Below the pieces are notes generated by a model that had not been told where the DNA came from, did not search any database, and saw nothing but the letters and a program-made list of their open reading frames with translations. Below, one piece after another: positions 10,598 to 20,889 of a stretch of 64,000 bases of DNA. Position 1 is the stretch's first letter. The number at the start of each line of letters is the position of its first letter. The DNA comes from Monosiga brevicollis MX1 (lineage: Eukaryota > Opisthokonta > Choanoflagellata > Craspedida > Salpingoecidae): assembly GCF_000002865.3 (NCBI RefSeq), contig NW_001865045.1:365545-429544 (forward strand). Reading direction: 5' to 3'. The translations under genes and the position numbers were made by a program.

Positions 10598-11840
10598 ATG
10601 GGCCAAGGCACGTCGACCATCTTCCTCAGCAACCAGTAAGGCCCGACCCCCCACCCCGGAGAGTGGGTGACCCTGTGCACCAGTTCGAGCCCGACTTGCA
10701 ATCACATTGGGACTGCTCCGCTCATTCTGGGCCGTGATCTTACCTGCAGGACCAATGAGGTGGTGAAGATCTCCGGACAGCTGATTGCCAAGAAGGATGG
10801 TTTTTACGAAAAAACGGGCGAGGTTGCCAACACGGTCGTCCCTGCTCGCGGATCGGGCCAAATGGTGGGGACGCGCAGCAATCAGTATTTCAAGCTGCGC
10901 TATGAAATGCTTTTTGTACTTGAAAGCGGGGCTTGTGCCCGATGTAGCGTCAATGTGCCACCAAAGAACATCATCTATACGTTGGAAATCACACCGTCTC
11001 ACGTGCGGCTCCGCGACGACAAGATTTTGGCTTCCTTTGTGAGCGAGAGTGGAGCCACCCCAGCCCTGCTCAGCCCAGATTCGGAAGCTGCGCACTCAGG
11101 TTCGTGGCTGGCGGCGATTACAGGTTGCGATGTCGGTACCCCCAAGCGCCCTGTTTCTTGCGACTTCGTTCCTCATCTCTCCCTCACGCTTGCCCTTCGC
11201 TAAATTGGCCCTGTGCATACTCGCACTCATCGCTCAGGTTTCTATTCAGATGAGGAGGAGGAGGATGCCACTTCAGAGGACCTGGGGCCTCTGCAGCCGG
11301 TGGCACAGGACCGGTTGCCCAAAGACAAGACTGTCATTTTGACGAGCCAGGCCTCGCACAAGGATCTTCGAATTTTGGACGGCGGACGAGTGGACGGTCG
11401 GGGCACAGGTGGCACCTATGCGCGATTTGTTGTGGATCCATCTCCAGCGGGATTTTTACGACTGCGCAGTGCACACAATCCCAATCGTTTCCTGGCCCTC
11501 AAAGGCGGGCAGTTGACATCGGGTATGCCTGAAGCGTTGTTGTGTTGGCTCAGATGATGAGATTCGCCCCATGTGCACAGGTATCGGCCCTCATTGGGGC
11601 ACGCCCTCTGCTGCCTGCACGTACATGTGTGCTTCAATCTCGCAACTAGGACATGGTGGCAAGTTTTGCGAACTTCAGGCCATGCAATACGCCAACGGTC
11701 TCGTCATCCTGCGCTCCCTGGATGGCGCCCAGGGTGTGGGCGTAGATGCAAAAGGCAATGCGTGTTTGCCCCATGAGGTCACGCAGACGGGCAGCGCCCT
11801 TTTCCAGCTCAAGCTTGTCAAAGGTGGGCAACATCACTAG
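10598..11840 (+). CDS. Unrecognised protein, possibly beta-trefoil-like, 287 aa
   Basis: Four exons join in phase: 10598-10635, 10750-11099, 11238-11522, 11650-11840. The start is MGQGTSTIFLSNQ; the MG start suggests possible N-myristoylation, but this is weak. The middle carries an acidic patch (DEEEEDATSED). The last two exons have alternating hydrophobic/Gly blocks (RILDGGRVDG, FLRLRSAHNPNRFLALKGG, LVILRSLDGAQGVGVDAKG) reminiscent of beta-trefoil folds such as fascin or FGF-like domains. I cannot name a family. A phase-compatible donor (AAAG followed by GTGGGC) near the stop, and coding-like stretches at 11930-12030 and 12100-12270, leave open a longer 3' isoform. Confidence 0.7.
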
Positions 11841-12537
11841 CGCCTCGTATAGCTTGATTTTGCTGCCACACTTGTGGCCCTGTCAGTCGGTCATCGTCCA
11901 TTTTCAAGCCCCTTGCGTGCCAAGAGTGACGGCTCGGTTTTGCGCATGGGGCAATGTGTCAATATTTCATTCGCTGGTCTCAGTGGAGCCAGTGTGCGCA
12001 ATTTTGTGTTGGTATTCGCGACGTATACATGTGTGGGCTTTCGGCCAGCCACATCTAGTCTGTGACTTTTGTGGCTAATCGAGTCGTTCGAGGGTCAATT
12101 TGCTCGAAAGCAGACATGGGATGCAGAGATGGGGCCGTTTTGCCGAATTCCAGAACAAAGGTTCGAGTTCAAATCATCAATTATCAAAGCACACATATGT
12201 GCGCAGTCAAGAGACGGCGGGATACTCATCGGGGAGAGCGATTCAATCGCTAAGCGAGGGCCACGAAGATAAAGAAGGACGAAGATTCGTGGTCAACATC
12301 CAGATATCAGGCGCAAAGAATGCGTTTTTGGGAAAGAAAGAAAAAAAAGTCAAAGAATAGTCGAGCAAGTGGGCTCAAGCCCTCTTGTGGCACGTCTGGG
12401 GTTCCATACGCTGCATGGCTGGAAGAGAGGGTCAACTTAAACACACCCTCTTGGAAATGGAGCTGTCTAGGCAGTCAGGGCGGCACCAATGCCGGCATGG
12501 GCGCTGGTGTTGCTGTTGCTAGCCGTGCTATTGCTGG
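11841..12537. other. Gap between the orphan trefoil-like gene and the RING gene
   Basis: About 700 bases between two convergent genes. Short open stretches at 11930-12030 and 12100-12360 look moderately coding and could be extra 3' exons of the upstream gene. I could not connect them convincingly. Otherwise nothing is seen. Confidence 0.4.
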
Positions 12538-13503
12538 TTAGCGTGCTAACTTGGCTGTAGCGCTGGAGCTAGAAGCGAGAGAACTGTTGGAGGCCCGGTG
12601 CGAGGCGCTTCGCTGTTGATATTTCTCGAGAATGGCTGCGCTGGCATCGCGCAGACGGTCCACACAGCGACTCGCTTGCAGAGCTGACTGAAACTGGAAA
12701 ATGTGATGCACGAAGCGGTCGGTCTTTTGGCTGCTGTGTCGCTCTACCACCACGGTTGCCTGATCCAATGAGTGGTAGCTCTATCCCCACACAAAGAGGC
12801 ACAAAAGGAGTAGGAAACCAAATAATAATGTACAGGAGGATGAGCCTGGACCTTGGTCATCGTTCTTGCCGAGTAGCAAACAAATAAGAACTCAATGACA
12901 TCTGACAGGGCAGAGATGACGTTATCGCGATGCGTACAAGAAGCTTGTTGAGCCGAAGTCCGAGCATGTGCGAGAGCGTGGCGGGGTTGTCGGTCTTGGC
13001 CGAAGCGGCCGGTGGGGCCAAAACTTGGAGACGGGCCCCGCGCAAACGCAAGCTATGCTTGGGAGTTTGACTGAAAGCAACGCCGGTGAACAACACAAGT
13101 GGGCACAATTTGGAGGCGATGAGGTCAAGCTCTCTGGAATTTAGATGAAGCGACGCGCACGGGGCACAGTAGTAGCGAACCTAAAGTCATTGGCTTGAAT
13201 GGCCGCCTCGACAAAGTTGTCCACCTCACTGGCAAGTTGCCCAATGGGCGGTGCATCACAGCTGTTCATGGTGATGGTGCCAAGATACAAACAGGCCATG
13301 GGCAGCTCAGGGTGCTGCACTCGGCAGGTGGGGCAGGTCGAGGCCTGCTGAAGCCAATCGTCGATGCAACTTCGGTGGAAATGGTGGCCACATTTTCGAA
13401 GACGCACAACCCCCGATGACCGCGGCGTACTGCCCGTGGGCACTAAGACATCCAGACAGATGGGGCACGCGTCCCGGCGGCTCACTTTGACAGAGTCGGT
13501 CAT
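12538..13503 (-). CDS. RING-H2 finger protein, probable E3 ubiquitin ligase, 253 aa
   Basis: Three exons join in phase: 13503-13181, 13133-12938, 12780-12538. The N-terminal RING reads CPICLD, a spacer, CGHHFHRSC, WLQQ, then CPTCR. This is a complete set of eight zinc ligands of the C3H2C3 (RING-H2) type at about residues 13-56, so it should bind an E2 and ligate ubiquitin. The middle is globular (ELDLIASKLCPLVLFTGVAF). The C-terminal third is helical (FQSALQASRCVDRLRDASA) and ends in a Ser-rich tail. No membrane segment is visible. The open frame of exon 1 continues past the splice to a stop at 13141, which would give a RING-only 120-aa product if the intron were retained. Family-level identity beyond RING-H2 is not clear. 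Confidence 0.8.
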
Positions 13504-14059
13504 ACTAAAGGTGCACTCGAGTCACTGAAGGAAGGGGGTCAGCTTGTGTCAAGCGTGGATTGTTCCAAAGAAGTGAAATTTAAAAAATGCACTGGTTCGG
13601 CTGCAAATAGGCAGTTGCACGTGTCTCGCAACAACGTGAATCCGAGTCCGACGAATACATTTGCCTTTGACACTTTTCTTCTCCCAGGAAGGCTCAGGTG
13701 GCGAAACCTTACGACTGCAGTCGTGAATCGCCAAAAGGTGTGCTACAGCGAGTTGTTCGCAAATCCTCACACGTGTAGAATGTGTTGGGACCTGGCCTGA
13801 GAATTCTCACGACAACTGGCCGAATCAAGCAGTCACGTCGGCACACATTAGTTGAGTTCGACGACCGTTGACCCCATCATACCCATAGCGACCCTTCCTG
13901 TTTCTCCTCTTGTCTCCTTTTTTTTGCTATGGAAGGCACACGACAAGATGTTGCCTATGGCCCAATCCGTTGGTAGACGGTTTGGTGTTCTTTGTATGAC
14001 ATCATGCATGATGTGATCGAAGAAGTAAGGAACGTGTGTGTGACCTGTCCCATTTAGGA

Positions 14060-14572
14060 TCAGGCACAACATCCTGTGTGGTCGCATGCGCCGATGGTGC
14101 GGGCCAGGCAAGTGCCCTTGCACATGAAATTCGACTGCACCAATGAGGACAGGTTCGACAACATCACCAGCCAAAAAGGGAACGAGCAAGGGAGCCCAAT
14201 CACGTGGGCTTTGATGATGCTTGCATTTGCCATTCGAGCCCCCTCCCCCAACGCTGTTAACCGCTTGACCCTGCTTGCAACCTCCTCACCAAAAGGCTCC
14301 ATGCCAAGCAGCAAGACTGTCAAACTGGCAGGCGTGATGTCTCGGCTGTGAGAACAGAGGCGGTCGCTTGGAAGCTGCCGCAGGGTAGCATCGTTAGGAA
14401 GCGGGCGCACTGGTTCATGCAAAACAGTGGAGACTTCCTTTGGAGGGACGTTTGGAGCTTGATTCATGATTTGCAGCGATGTTGATGGGAAAGGCGTTTG
14501 GACCAATTCCAACCATTGCCTTGCCCCGAGTCCCAAACTGCTGCGATATTCTGCGCTAGCTTGACAAGACAT
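14060..14572 (-). CDS. Possible hypothetical gene or exon, 170 aa
   Basis: An open frame starts at an ATG. Codon use is reasonable over about the first 125 residues (LLLGMEPFGEEVASRVKRL, MANASIIKAHV). After that a GTGATTGG donor-like site suggests the true exon may end near 14200 and splice to sequence near 13860-14150. No family or motif is recognised, and there is no signal peptide. It could be chance. Confidence 0.3.
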   Translation of the reverse strand: MSCQASAEYRSSLGLGARQWLELVQTPFPSTSLQIMNQAPNVPPKEVSTVLHEPVRPLPNDATLRQLPSDRLCSHSRDITPASLTVLLLGMEPFGEEVASRVKRLTALGEGARMANASIIKAHVIGLPCSFPFWLVMLSNLSSLVQSNFMCKGTCLARTIGACDHTGCCA

Positions 14573-14610
14573 CCTCTGCTTTGACTGTCACGCGAAGCGC
14601 CAAGCACACG

Positions 14611-14800
14611 TCATGTGCTGGGCTTGTCCAACGATGATACCAAACAGGCATTTTGAGCCTTGATGGTATTTTTTAAATTGCACACTTCTCCCCTCTGGCA
14701 GCCAAGACCTCCCTGCTTCACCTGACTTTTGGAGGAAAGAAGGTCCAAGGTAGACTCGGCAACCCCCGTGTGATGTGGAGGATGGAGAGACCCGCACACA
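14611..14800. repeat. Segmental duplication, copy A (shorter, degenerate)
   Basis: Blocks shared with 15171-15465 in the same order and strand: CTGGGCT(T/C)G, ACCAAACAGGCATTTTG, GCCAAGACCTC, CTTTTGGAGGAAAGAAGGT, then related AGACTCGGCAACCCC and GATGGAGAGACCCG. Copy A is about 100 bases shorter, and the open frame running from the ATG of copy B is not conserved here. The two lie about 540-600 bases apart with a CA microsatellite between. Confidence 0.75.
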
Positions 14801-15035
14801 AAGAAGATAATGCATGAGCTACAGCCAACTGCGTGTCGTAACCTCTTTCCATAGCCAGCACGCCCTAGTGGTGATCCCGCATACGACACCAAGGTTGGTG
14901 TAGAAATGAGTGGTAAGCGATGCGGCAGTCAGTTTTCCAAGCCGATACTCTTCCAGTCTTTTCCTTTTTTTTCAGTCCTTCCCGTTCAAAAACGAGCAAT
15001 GGCACGGGTACCTTCATGTCTTTCGCACCGCTTAG

Positions 15036-15037
<2 letters not shown>

Positions 15038-15088
<51 letters not shown>
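15038..15088. repeat. (CA)n microsatellite
   Basis: About 25 CA units between the two duplication copies. A possible cause or marker of local instability. Confidence 0.95.
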
Positions 15089-15089
<1 letters not shown>

Positions 15090-15170
15090 CATGCTCATTT
15101 TGTCTTACATATTGTCAGATTGTCATACTTGCACCCACAAGCCGGATTGTCCACCGCCTCATACACACGA

Positions 15171-15465
15171 TGAGCTGGGCTCGGACAAACGACGGCACCA
15201 AACAGGCATTTTGGATCAAACTCTCTGGCTGCGCACTTTCTGCCTCCTCCCCTCGGGGTAACGCCGCTTGTAGCCAAGACCTCTTGCGTAGATCTTTTTT
15301 TGCGCCGCGCCTGTTCTCTGGTGGCGCAGGGCTTTGGGGCCGAACAGCCCACCGCGGCCAAGTTTTGTGTTTTTGAGAGGTCTTTTGGAGGAAAGAAGGT
15401 ACGTGCGAGGCTCGACAGCCCCGCCCGCATCGTGTTGTACACTCGAAGACGATGAAGAGACCCGA
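15171..15465. repeat. Segmental duplication, copy B (5' flank of the acidic protein gene)
   Basis: The longer partner of 14611-14800. It contains a short open stretch beginning ATGAGCTGGGCT (about 15170) ending at a GTAACG donor-like site, and a second segment ending GAAAGAAG followed by GTACGT, a strong donor. It may therefore hold untranslated or N-terminal exons of the gene at 15553. Copy A would then be a decayed duplicate of that 5' region. Confidence 0.65.
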
Positions 15466-15552
15466 GTGCCGCTCACTCAAGTCTTGATTGCACCAGCCTA
15501 CCTGGCCTCTGAGGCGACCTGGGGACCTGGGGATCTGGTGCCGCAACCAGGC

Positions 15553-17169
15553 ATGGCGGACAAGAACCAAGAGCGGACCACCGCCGCGGCGGATGAAATC
15601 AAAGCGTCGGCCGAGCAGGAGCCCGTGCCTCAGGACAATGCTGAGCCCCGCGCCGAGTCCCAGACGGGCGAGCCAGGCGAAGAGGAGGATTTTGGCTTTT
15701 CTGTGGATGATCTGGCCGAGGATTTGGCCGCAGGTAACGCCAAGCCGATGCTGGCCGTCGACTTGGGTGCGGTAGCGCTCGAGTCCTCAACCGATCCAGC
15801 TGCCGAGCCGGTGACACGTGTGTTCGAAGCTACTACCCCATCAGATTCGTCGGCTGATGGCAGCGACGAACCTGTTCAAGCAGCAGGTGGAATTGAGGAA
15901 GCACAGTCAGACGATACACCCATTTCTGCTGATGCGCTGCCTCCCGCTCAGATTGGACATGAAGCGGCCGATACCACCGCCGAGGCTTCCGGTGAACTGA
16001 GTAGCAAGCCCGCAGATGCCGTCAGCAACACCAGCAACACCAGCAACACCAGCGACACTTCCAAAACTTCTTCAAAGGCAGCTTCCGAGGCGTGTTTGGG
16101 CGGAGATGATGCCTCGACGCCAGAGCCAGCAGCCGAGCCATCGCCGGTTGCCGACGCGGCAGCTAACGATGAGGAGCCTGTTGAGCGAGCAGTCGAAGAC
16201 ATAGCCGAGAAGGACGGTGAGCCGACTGAAAAAACAGACGCCTCGCCCTCCGAGAGCAGCGCGCCCTGTGCAGCTGCAAGTTCTCCAGCTTCTGTAGATG
16301 AAGAGGAGTTGCAGGATGAGGTGACGGCGGAAGAGCCAAGGGCTGCGACACAGACATTGAGCGCCAGTGCGAGTACCGGCGGATCAGAGGATGACAAGCC
16401 ACGGCGTTTTCGGCTCTTTCGCCGCGCGCGCTCATCCTCCAACGTTAAGGATGAGGGCGGTCCGCGCAAGGGTTTGATTGGCCGCCTCTTTCGCCAAAAG
16501 TCTTCGACTGCCTGTGAGCCTAGTAGCAGTAGCAGTGGTGCAGTGAGCGAGCTCAAGGTGGCTGGCCCTGTGCTTTCTTCTGCCGCAACTACCGAGGTAG
16601 TCAACGTCGGCTTTCGCGCTAAAGATCTGACCATGGGTGACGAAGATCGGGCAGCCTTGATGAGTGAGGTTCGCACTGGAGATCGCACCCAGGATCAGGT
16701 GGTGGACATTGTCTTGGCTCATCAGTCAGTGGTGGCCGCTGCCCTGGCCTATCACACAGAGCAACAAGAAACACCCACGCTCTCGGATTCGATGCGACGC
16801 CGCAGCGCCAGCCAGAACAGTCAGGGTGAGGCCAGTGAGGCCGAGCCAGAGACAGTGCCCGATGACGATGCTGCCAACAATGAGGACGGCGCTGCAGCCG
16901 CCGATGCTGAGGAGACGAACGCACGTCGGCAGCGACTGCAGACGGTGGGCCCAACTGCTCGAGAGATTCTGGCACGCCAGCGTTTGGACACCAGTGACCG
17001 GGCATTGGTCTTGTCTATTGCCAAGGAGAAGACCTTGCCCAAGCTGCGTCTGCAGCAAGTCGGCGAGACAGATACAGACGGTGGACCGAGCGATGCGAAT
17101 CCTGATGCTGCGCCTGCTCCGGCACCCAAGCCATCGGGCAAGGACAGGGTTCCGCCTCCCGTGGGCTAA
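15553..17169 (+). CDS. Large acidic, disordered Ala/Glu/Ser-rich protein
   Basis: An uninterrupted frame of 538 codons from ATGGCG at 15553; the frame is open further upstream to 15334. Composition is strongly biased to Ala, Glu, Asp, Ser, Thr and Pro, with tandem NTS units (positions 16020-16060). Such proteins are intrinsically disordered. Two short basic clusters interrupt the acid: RFRLFRRARSSS and, about 20 residues later, GRLFRQKSS. They look like a repeated LFR-basic-Ser motif that could be a kinase site or a membrane/protein docking motif. The C-terminal quarter (about 16620-17100) is less biased and partly helical (REILARQRLDTSDRALVLS, AKEKTLPKLRLQQV). A different frame stays coding-like from 17196 to 17404, so a last intron may replace the final residues. 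Family not recognised. Confidence 0.7.
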   Translation: MADKNQERTTAAADEIKASAEQEPVPQDNAEPRAESQTGEPGEEEDFGFSVDDLAEDLAAGNAKPMLAVDLGAVALESSTDPAAEPVTRVFEATTPSDSSADGSDEPVQAAGGIEEAQSDDTPISADALPPAQIGHEAADTTAEASGELSSKPADAVSNTSNTSNTSDTSKTSSKAASEACLGGDDASTPEPAAEPSPVADAAANDEEPVERAVEDIAEKDGEPTEKTDASPSESSAPCAAASSPASVDEEELQDEVTAEEPRAATQTLSASASTGGSEDDKPRRFRLFRRARSSSNVKDEGGPRKGLIGRLFRQKSSTACEPSSSSSGAVSELKVAGPVLSSAATTEVVNVGFRAKDLTMGDEDRAALMSEVRTGDRTQDQVVDIVLAHQSVVAAALAYHTEQQETPTLSDSMRRRSASQNSQGEASEAEPETVPDDDAANNEDGAAAADAEETNARRQRLQTVGPTAREILARQRLDTSDRALVLSIAKEKTLPKLRLQQVGETDTDGGPSDANPDAAPAPAPKPSGKDRVPPPVG

Positions 17170-17979
17170 AAAGCCTTCTCGTGTCAGTTTACGAGGTTCG
17201 ACTAAAGCACAGACGATATCAGCTGAAGACATTGGTGCGGTTACCCGCGAATCTGCGCTCCTGCGCGTGCCAAACAAGGCGGCTCAGCGGCCGCAAAAGC
17301 GGCGACCACCGACGCGTGAGAACTTGCGGAAATCGCGCCTCGTGGCCCGAGAGCGGGATTCCGAGGCATCATGGGCCGCGTTAGCCGGAGATATGTTGGC
17401 ATGAGTGCCTATTGAGGCGTGGCTTGACGGTGGTGCCTTTCTTGATGGGTGATTTTGCTTCGACTGGACGCTGCATGTATCTATACATGTGATCATGGCT
17501 GCCTGTGAATGTGTGAGCCTGATTCTGCTCATTTCTGAGCTTGTCTGCCGCTCGTTGTGACCCCGTGCTTCACACATGCGTGGGCGCTTCTGATTTTTTT
17601 TGATTTTTTTTTTGTCTCAGTCTCGATCTTGATTTTTGCTCGGTCTCTTCAGAATACTTACTGCTACTACCACATTGGTGTCATGACTATCACTGTCATT
17701 CGCACACCGTTGGCCATGTTATCTCTTTCTTTGGCCTTTTCTTTTCTTTTTTTCTTTTTCTTTTTTTCTGTTTCTCTTCTCTCATCATCATAAATTTCTT
17801 CTACATGGACAATGCTCTCTTGTCCAGACAGGTCTGGGCACGAGGCATGCTTGAAAGGAAGAAGTGCTTGTTTCCTTTTCCTTTCTCACCAAGTTGTCAA
17901 CTCACATGCAATTCTATGCCTATCTTTTCCTTCAACTAATCGTACACCGTGATAGGGCAGTTGTCATAAACCAACATCA

Positions 17980-17981
<2 letters not shown>

Positions 17982-18050
<69 letters not shown>
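17982..18050. repeat. (CT)n microsatellite
   Basis: About 34 CT units without interruption. Confidence 0.95.
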
Positions 18051-18052
<2 letters not shown>

Positions 18053-18174
18053 CCCTACCCCGACCCCCACCCCTTCTTGCTCGTGCTGTCAATGGTAGCT
18101 TGCTTATGTCGCCCAATGACAAATGCTCGAGCCTCCAACAAGACCCAAGCGCGCGCTGGAAATGACTTGAATTG

Positions 18175-18199
18175 AAAAAAAAAAAAAAAAAAAAAAAAA
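18175..18199. repeat. Poly(A) tract
   Basis: Twenty-five consecutive A bases. No retroposed gene or target-site duplication was recognised next to it, so I record it only as a homopolymer. Confidence 0.9.
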
Positions 18200-20889
18200 C
18201 GTGGAAGCGCATCTGCGCTGGCCGACTCGTCAAAGAGGCCAGTGAGAGCTTGACGCGTCCCGATTATCTCGAATCGAGCCGAGTCAAACGCACTTACTCT
18301 GAATCTGTGTGTTCTTGCAGCCGAGTCCACTGGGCAGAAAGATGTGGGTGCATGGGTTTGACAACGTCAGATACACTCAAAACTCGCAACGTCATACCCA
18401 TCATGAACGCATCCCGAGTGGTTGTGTGGATCAACTAGGTTGGGGCCATGGGTCATTGTGATCAACGATTAAAATGGTGTAGCTACGATTCGATCGTTTA
18501 AACGTGTTGGAAGTCCATCACGCAGCTGACACATGGCATCAGCACTTGTTGCAAGCCATTATCGGCAGCCAAAAGCGCTATGGGATGCCGCATCATCATG
18601 TTCCGGATGCCCGAACAGTGCTTTCTTGGGCATGTCGCTCTGCAACTGATCGTTCGATCGCAACTCGTGCCGTTGAAGTAGCGGATGTTAACTCCTTGAA
18701 CAAAACAGCACATAGCCCACACACGCCCAGCAAGCGGTCCATCTGTCAAAACAGTTTTTGTGTCACCGCCTCGCTGACCGCTTGGACCTGGATTCTTGCT
18801 TGCCAATCTCGTTGTCTCGCGCGGGGCAGAGCGTGATGTAATGAACACACAAAGCCCACCCCAAACGACCCATGGCTGCACGGCGTGGCCAAGCACGTTC
18901 GCGACCACTGCTCCTCAGAATAAAGGTGTGTTGCATCATCCATCCGTCTTCTTCTTCCTCTTCTTCTTCTTCTCTTCATTTTCTTCCTCCTCTTCCTTCT
19001 TCTCCTCGTTCTTTCCCACCTTTCTTGCTGACTGAGGTATCTGGGATGACCTCAATCTCTGGACACCGACCGTCAGCTCTTCGTAAGACTCTGACGGAGC
19101 TTCCCCGGCATGGGGGACGCGAGTGGCAAGCTCATACAAGAAAACAGAAAACAGGCGACTCATGTCACCTTCCATCCCGCCCGCCCGTCTGAATCACTGA
19201 TCGCGCTGACTGGCATCGTCAGCACGCACAGCTTGCGCCGTCCCACGACAAAATAAAAAACACAAAACAAAAAGATCAGAACACCCACCCAAGGGAGGCA
19301 CTTTTTCAGAGAGAGTCAAGAGGTTGAGGGAGACTGCGCCACGGGTCAGTGTCCGCAGGTCCCCACCCGTTGGGTTCTTCCGTTGTATGTTTCCTGATCT
19401 GGCCGAAAGAGGGAAAGAGCCTCGCGCGCACTGGATGCGGTGCCCACTTGGAAACCCCCTGCTGATTGCCTCAGGCCTCCCGGTGCCACTCCCTTCCATC
19501 CAACCCTTCCTCCCATCCTTGTGCCACCGCCAACCGCTACGTCGACCGCGCATGTCCTCAGCACTGAAGGCCTGACCAAGCAGTTTGAGTCGGATGCTCC
19601 CAGTTTTCCTTCCTTCCTCCATCTCGGTCACCCATCATCAAACCATGCATGCCCCCCGAGTGCAGTGGTAAAGACGACAAACACCTCATTGCTCCGCGGG
19701 TGACTCCCACGGCTCTAACCGTGGTTGCCTTTCTTGTTCGTTGACCCTGTACCTTTTCGGCACATGCCCATCGTCGTGTGCATTCTTCCCACCCATTTGC
19801 GCTCTTGGTCTTGGGCCCCACTGGCGTTTGACTGCGTTATCCCACAATCACGCGCCGTACATTACGCCCTTGTGCCGTCAACCTCCTTCTCTCGGTCTCC
19901 CGGGTTCACGGCGAGGAGGCGGGTGGGGGCTCATCGGACATTTGCCCCACTCAACAGTCGGCAACGTTGTCATTCCTCTCACATTGTCCCGATCCGCTTC
20001 CCCGGAGTTGTCCTGCCCATCACCCACACGTCTTCGCTTATTTTGCTCGAGGTGGAAATGAAAACTCTCTGCCCTCAGTCGCAGCAACGACAGCCCCCTT
20101 TTGGTTATTCTTGCATGACGAGACTGGATGGTATCGCCGGCTTCTCTCGATGCCCTTTTCTAGTTTGCAATCCAATCGCAGATGCATTTTCCCCCCTCGT
20201 CGCCTCCAACCGCCATTCGTCCGTCTAGCATAAGCAAATGCTGAACGGCGACATCCTGGTCCCCTCTCCAACGGTCGCCGCCTTGCCTGGCTTTCCAACA
20301 ACTACGACGACTCGCTCCATTGTCAGCCGGGCTGCCTTTCGTCTCTGACAGCACCCCGTTCGTTTTTCTGCAAGCTCAAAGATCTGCGGGCGGTGTGCCT
20401 TCCTTTTTTTTTTTTTTCTCTTGCCTCTCTTTTGCAATATCCCTTGAGGCTGTGGCTGCCGTTTGCGCTGCCCAGACATACATCTGCCGCACGCATACGC
20501 GTGCTCTACGCACCACGAATGCCTGTGGCCTGGGACTTGAGCAAGCCCACGTGAGCGTTGTACCGCCCTCGCTCCGCTCGTCTGTCTTTCATGCTCGCTT
20601 TAGAGCGCACCCCGAAATCTGCACGCAGTTGTTGTCTGCCGTCGCCACGGTCGTGGACCCGCATAAATCTTGCCAAAAGGGTTCGAGCTTGAGGCGTTTT
20701 TTTTTTCTATCAGTGTATCAGCCATACCCATGCACATAACCTATCAAGCCGTCACCAGCGATAGGCTCTTGGTGTCACTCTAGGGGCGACATTTCACGCA
20801 GATCGCGCACCTGATTCGTCATTATTACATCAGGCATCATTCCTTCACCAGATTCTCGAGTTCGCAGGGCTGTGCCCAATTCTGCGGTC

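Larger units (their letters stand above)
17405..20889. other. Gene-poor, low-complexity 3.5 kb stretch
   Basis: No exon I can support on either strand. It holds a (CT)n run, a poly(A) run, T-rich and TTC-rich tracts (18940-19020) and long pyrimidine-rich sequence from 19400 to 20700. The right part presumably holds the promoter and 5' leader of the zinc-finger gene. Open frames here have low-complexity translations. Confidence 0.55.

Noticed and set aside
14588-15570. Minus-strand proteins over the duplicated blocks
   Set aside because: The SFLQK-type similarity on the minus strand simply reflects the DNA duplication; splice-like signals favour the plus strand.
18175-18199. Poly(A) tract as the tail of a retroposed gene or LINE/SINE
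   Set aside because: No recognisable gene body, target-site duplication or reverse-transcriptase fragment lies next to it.
19194-20740. Several 80-170 codon frames in the pyrimidine-rich region
   Set aside because: Low-complexity composition, no motifs and no consistent splice structure.
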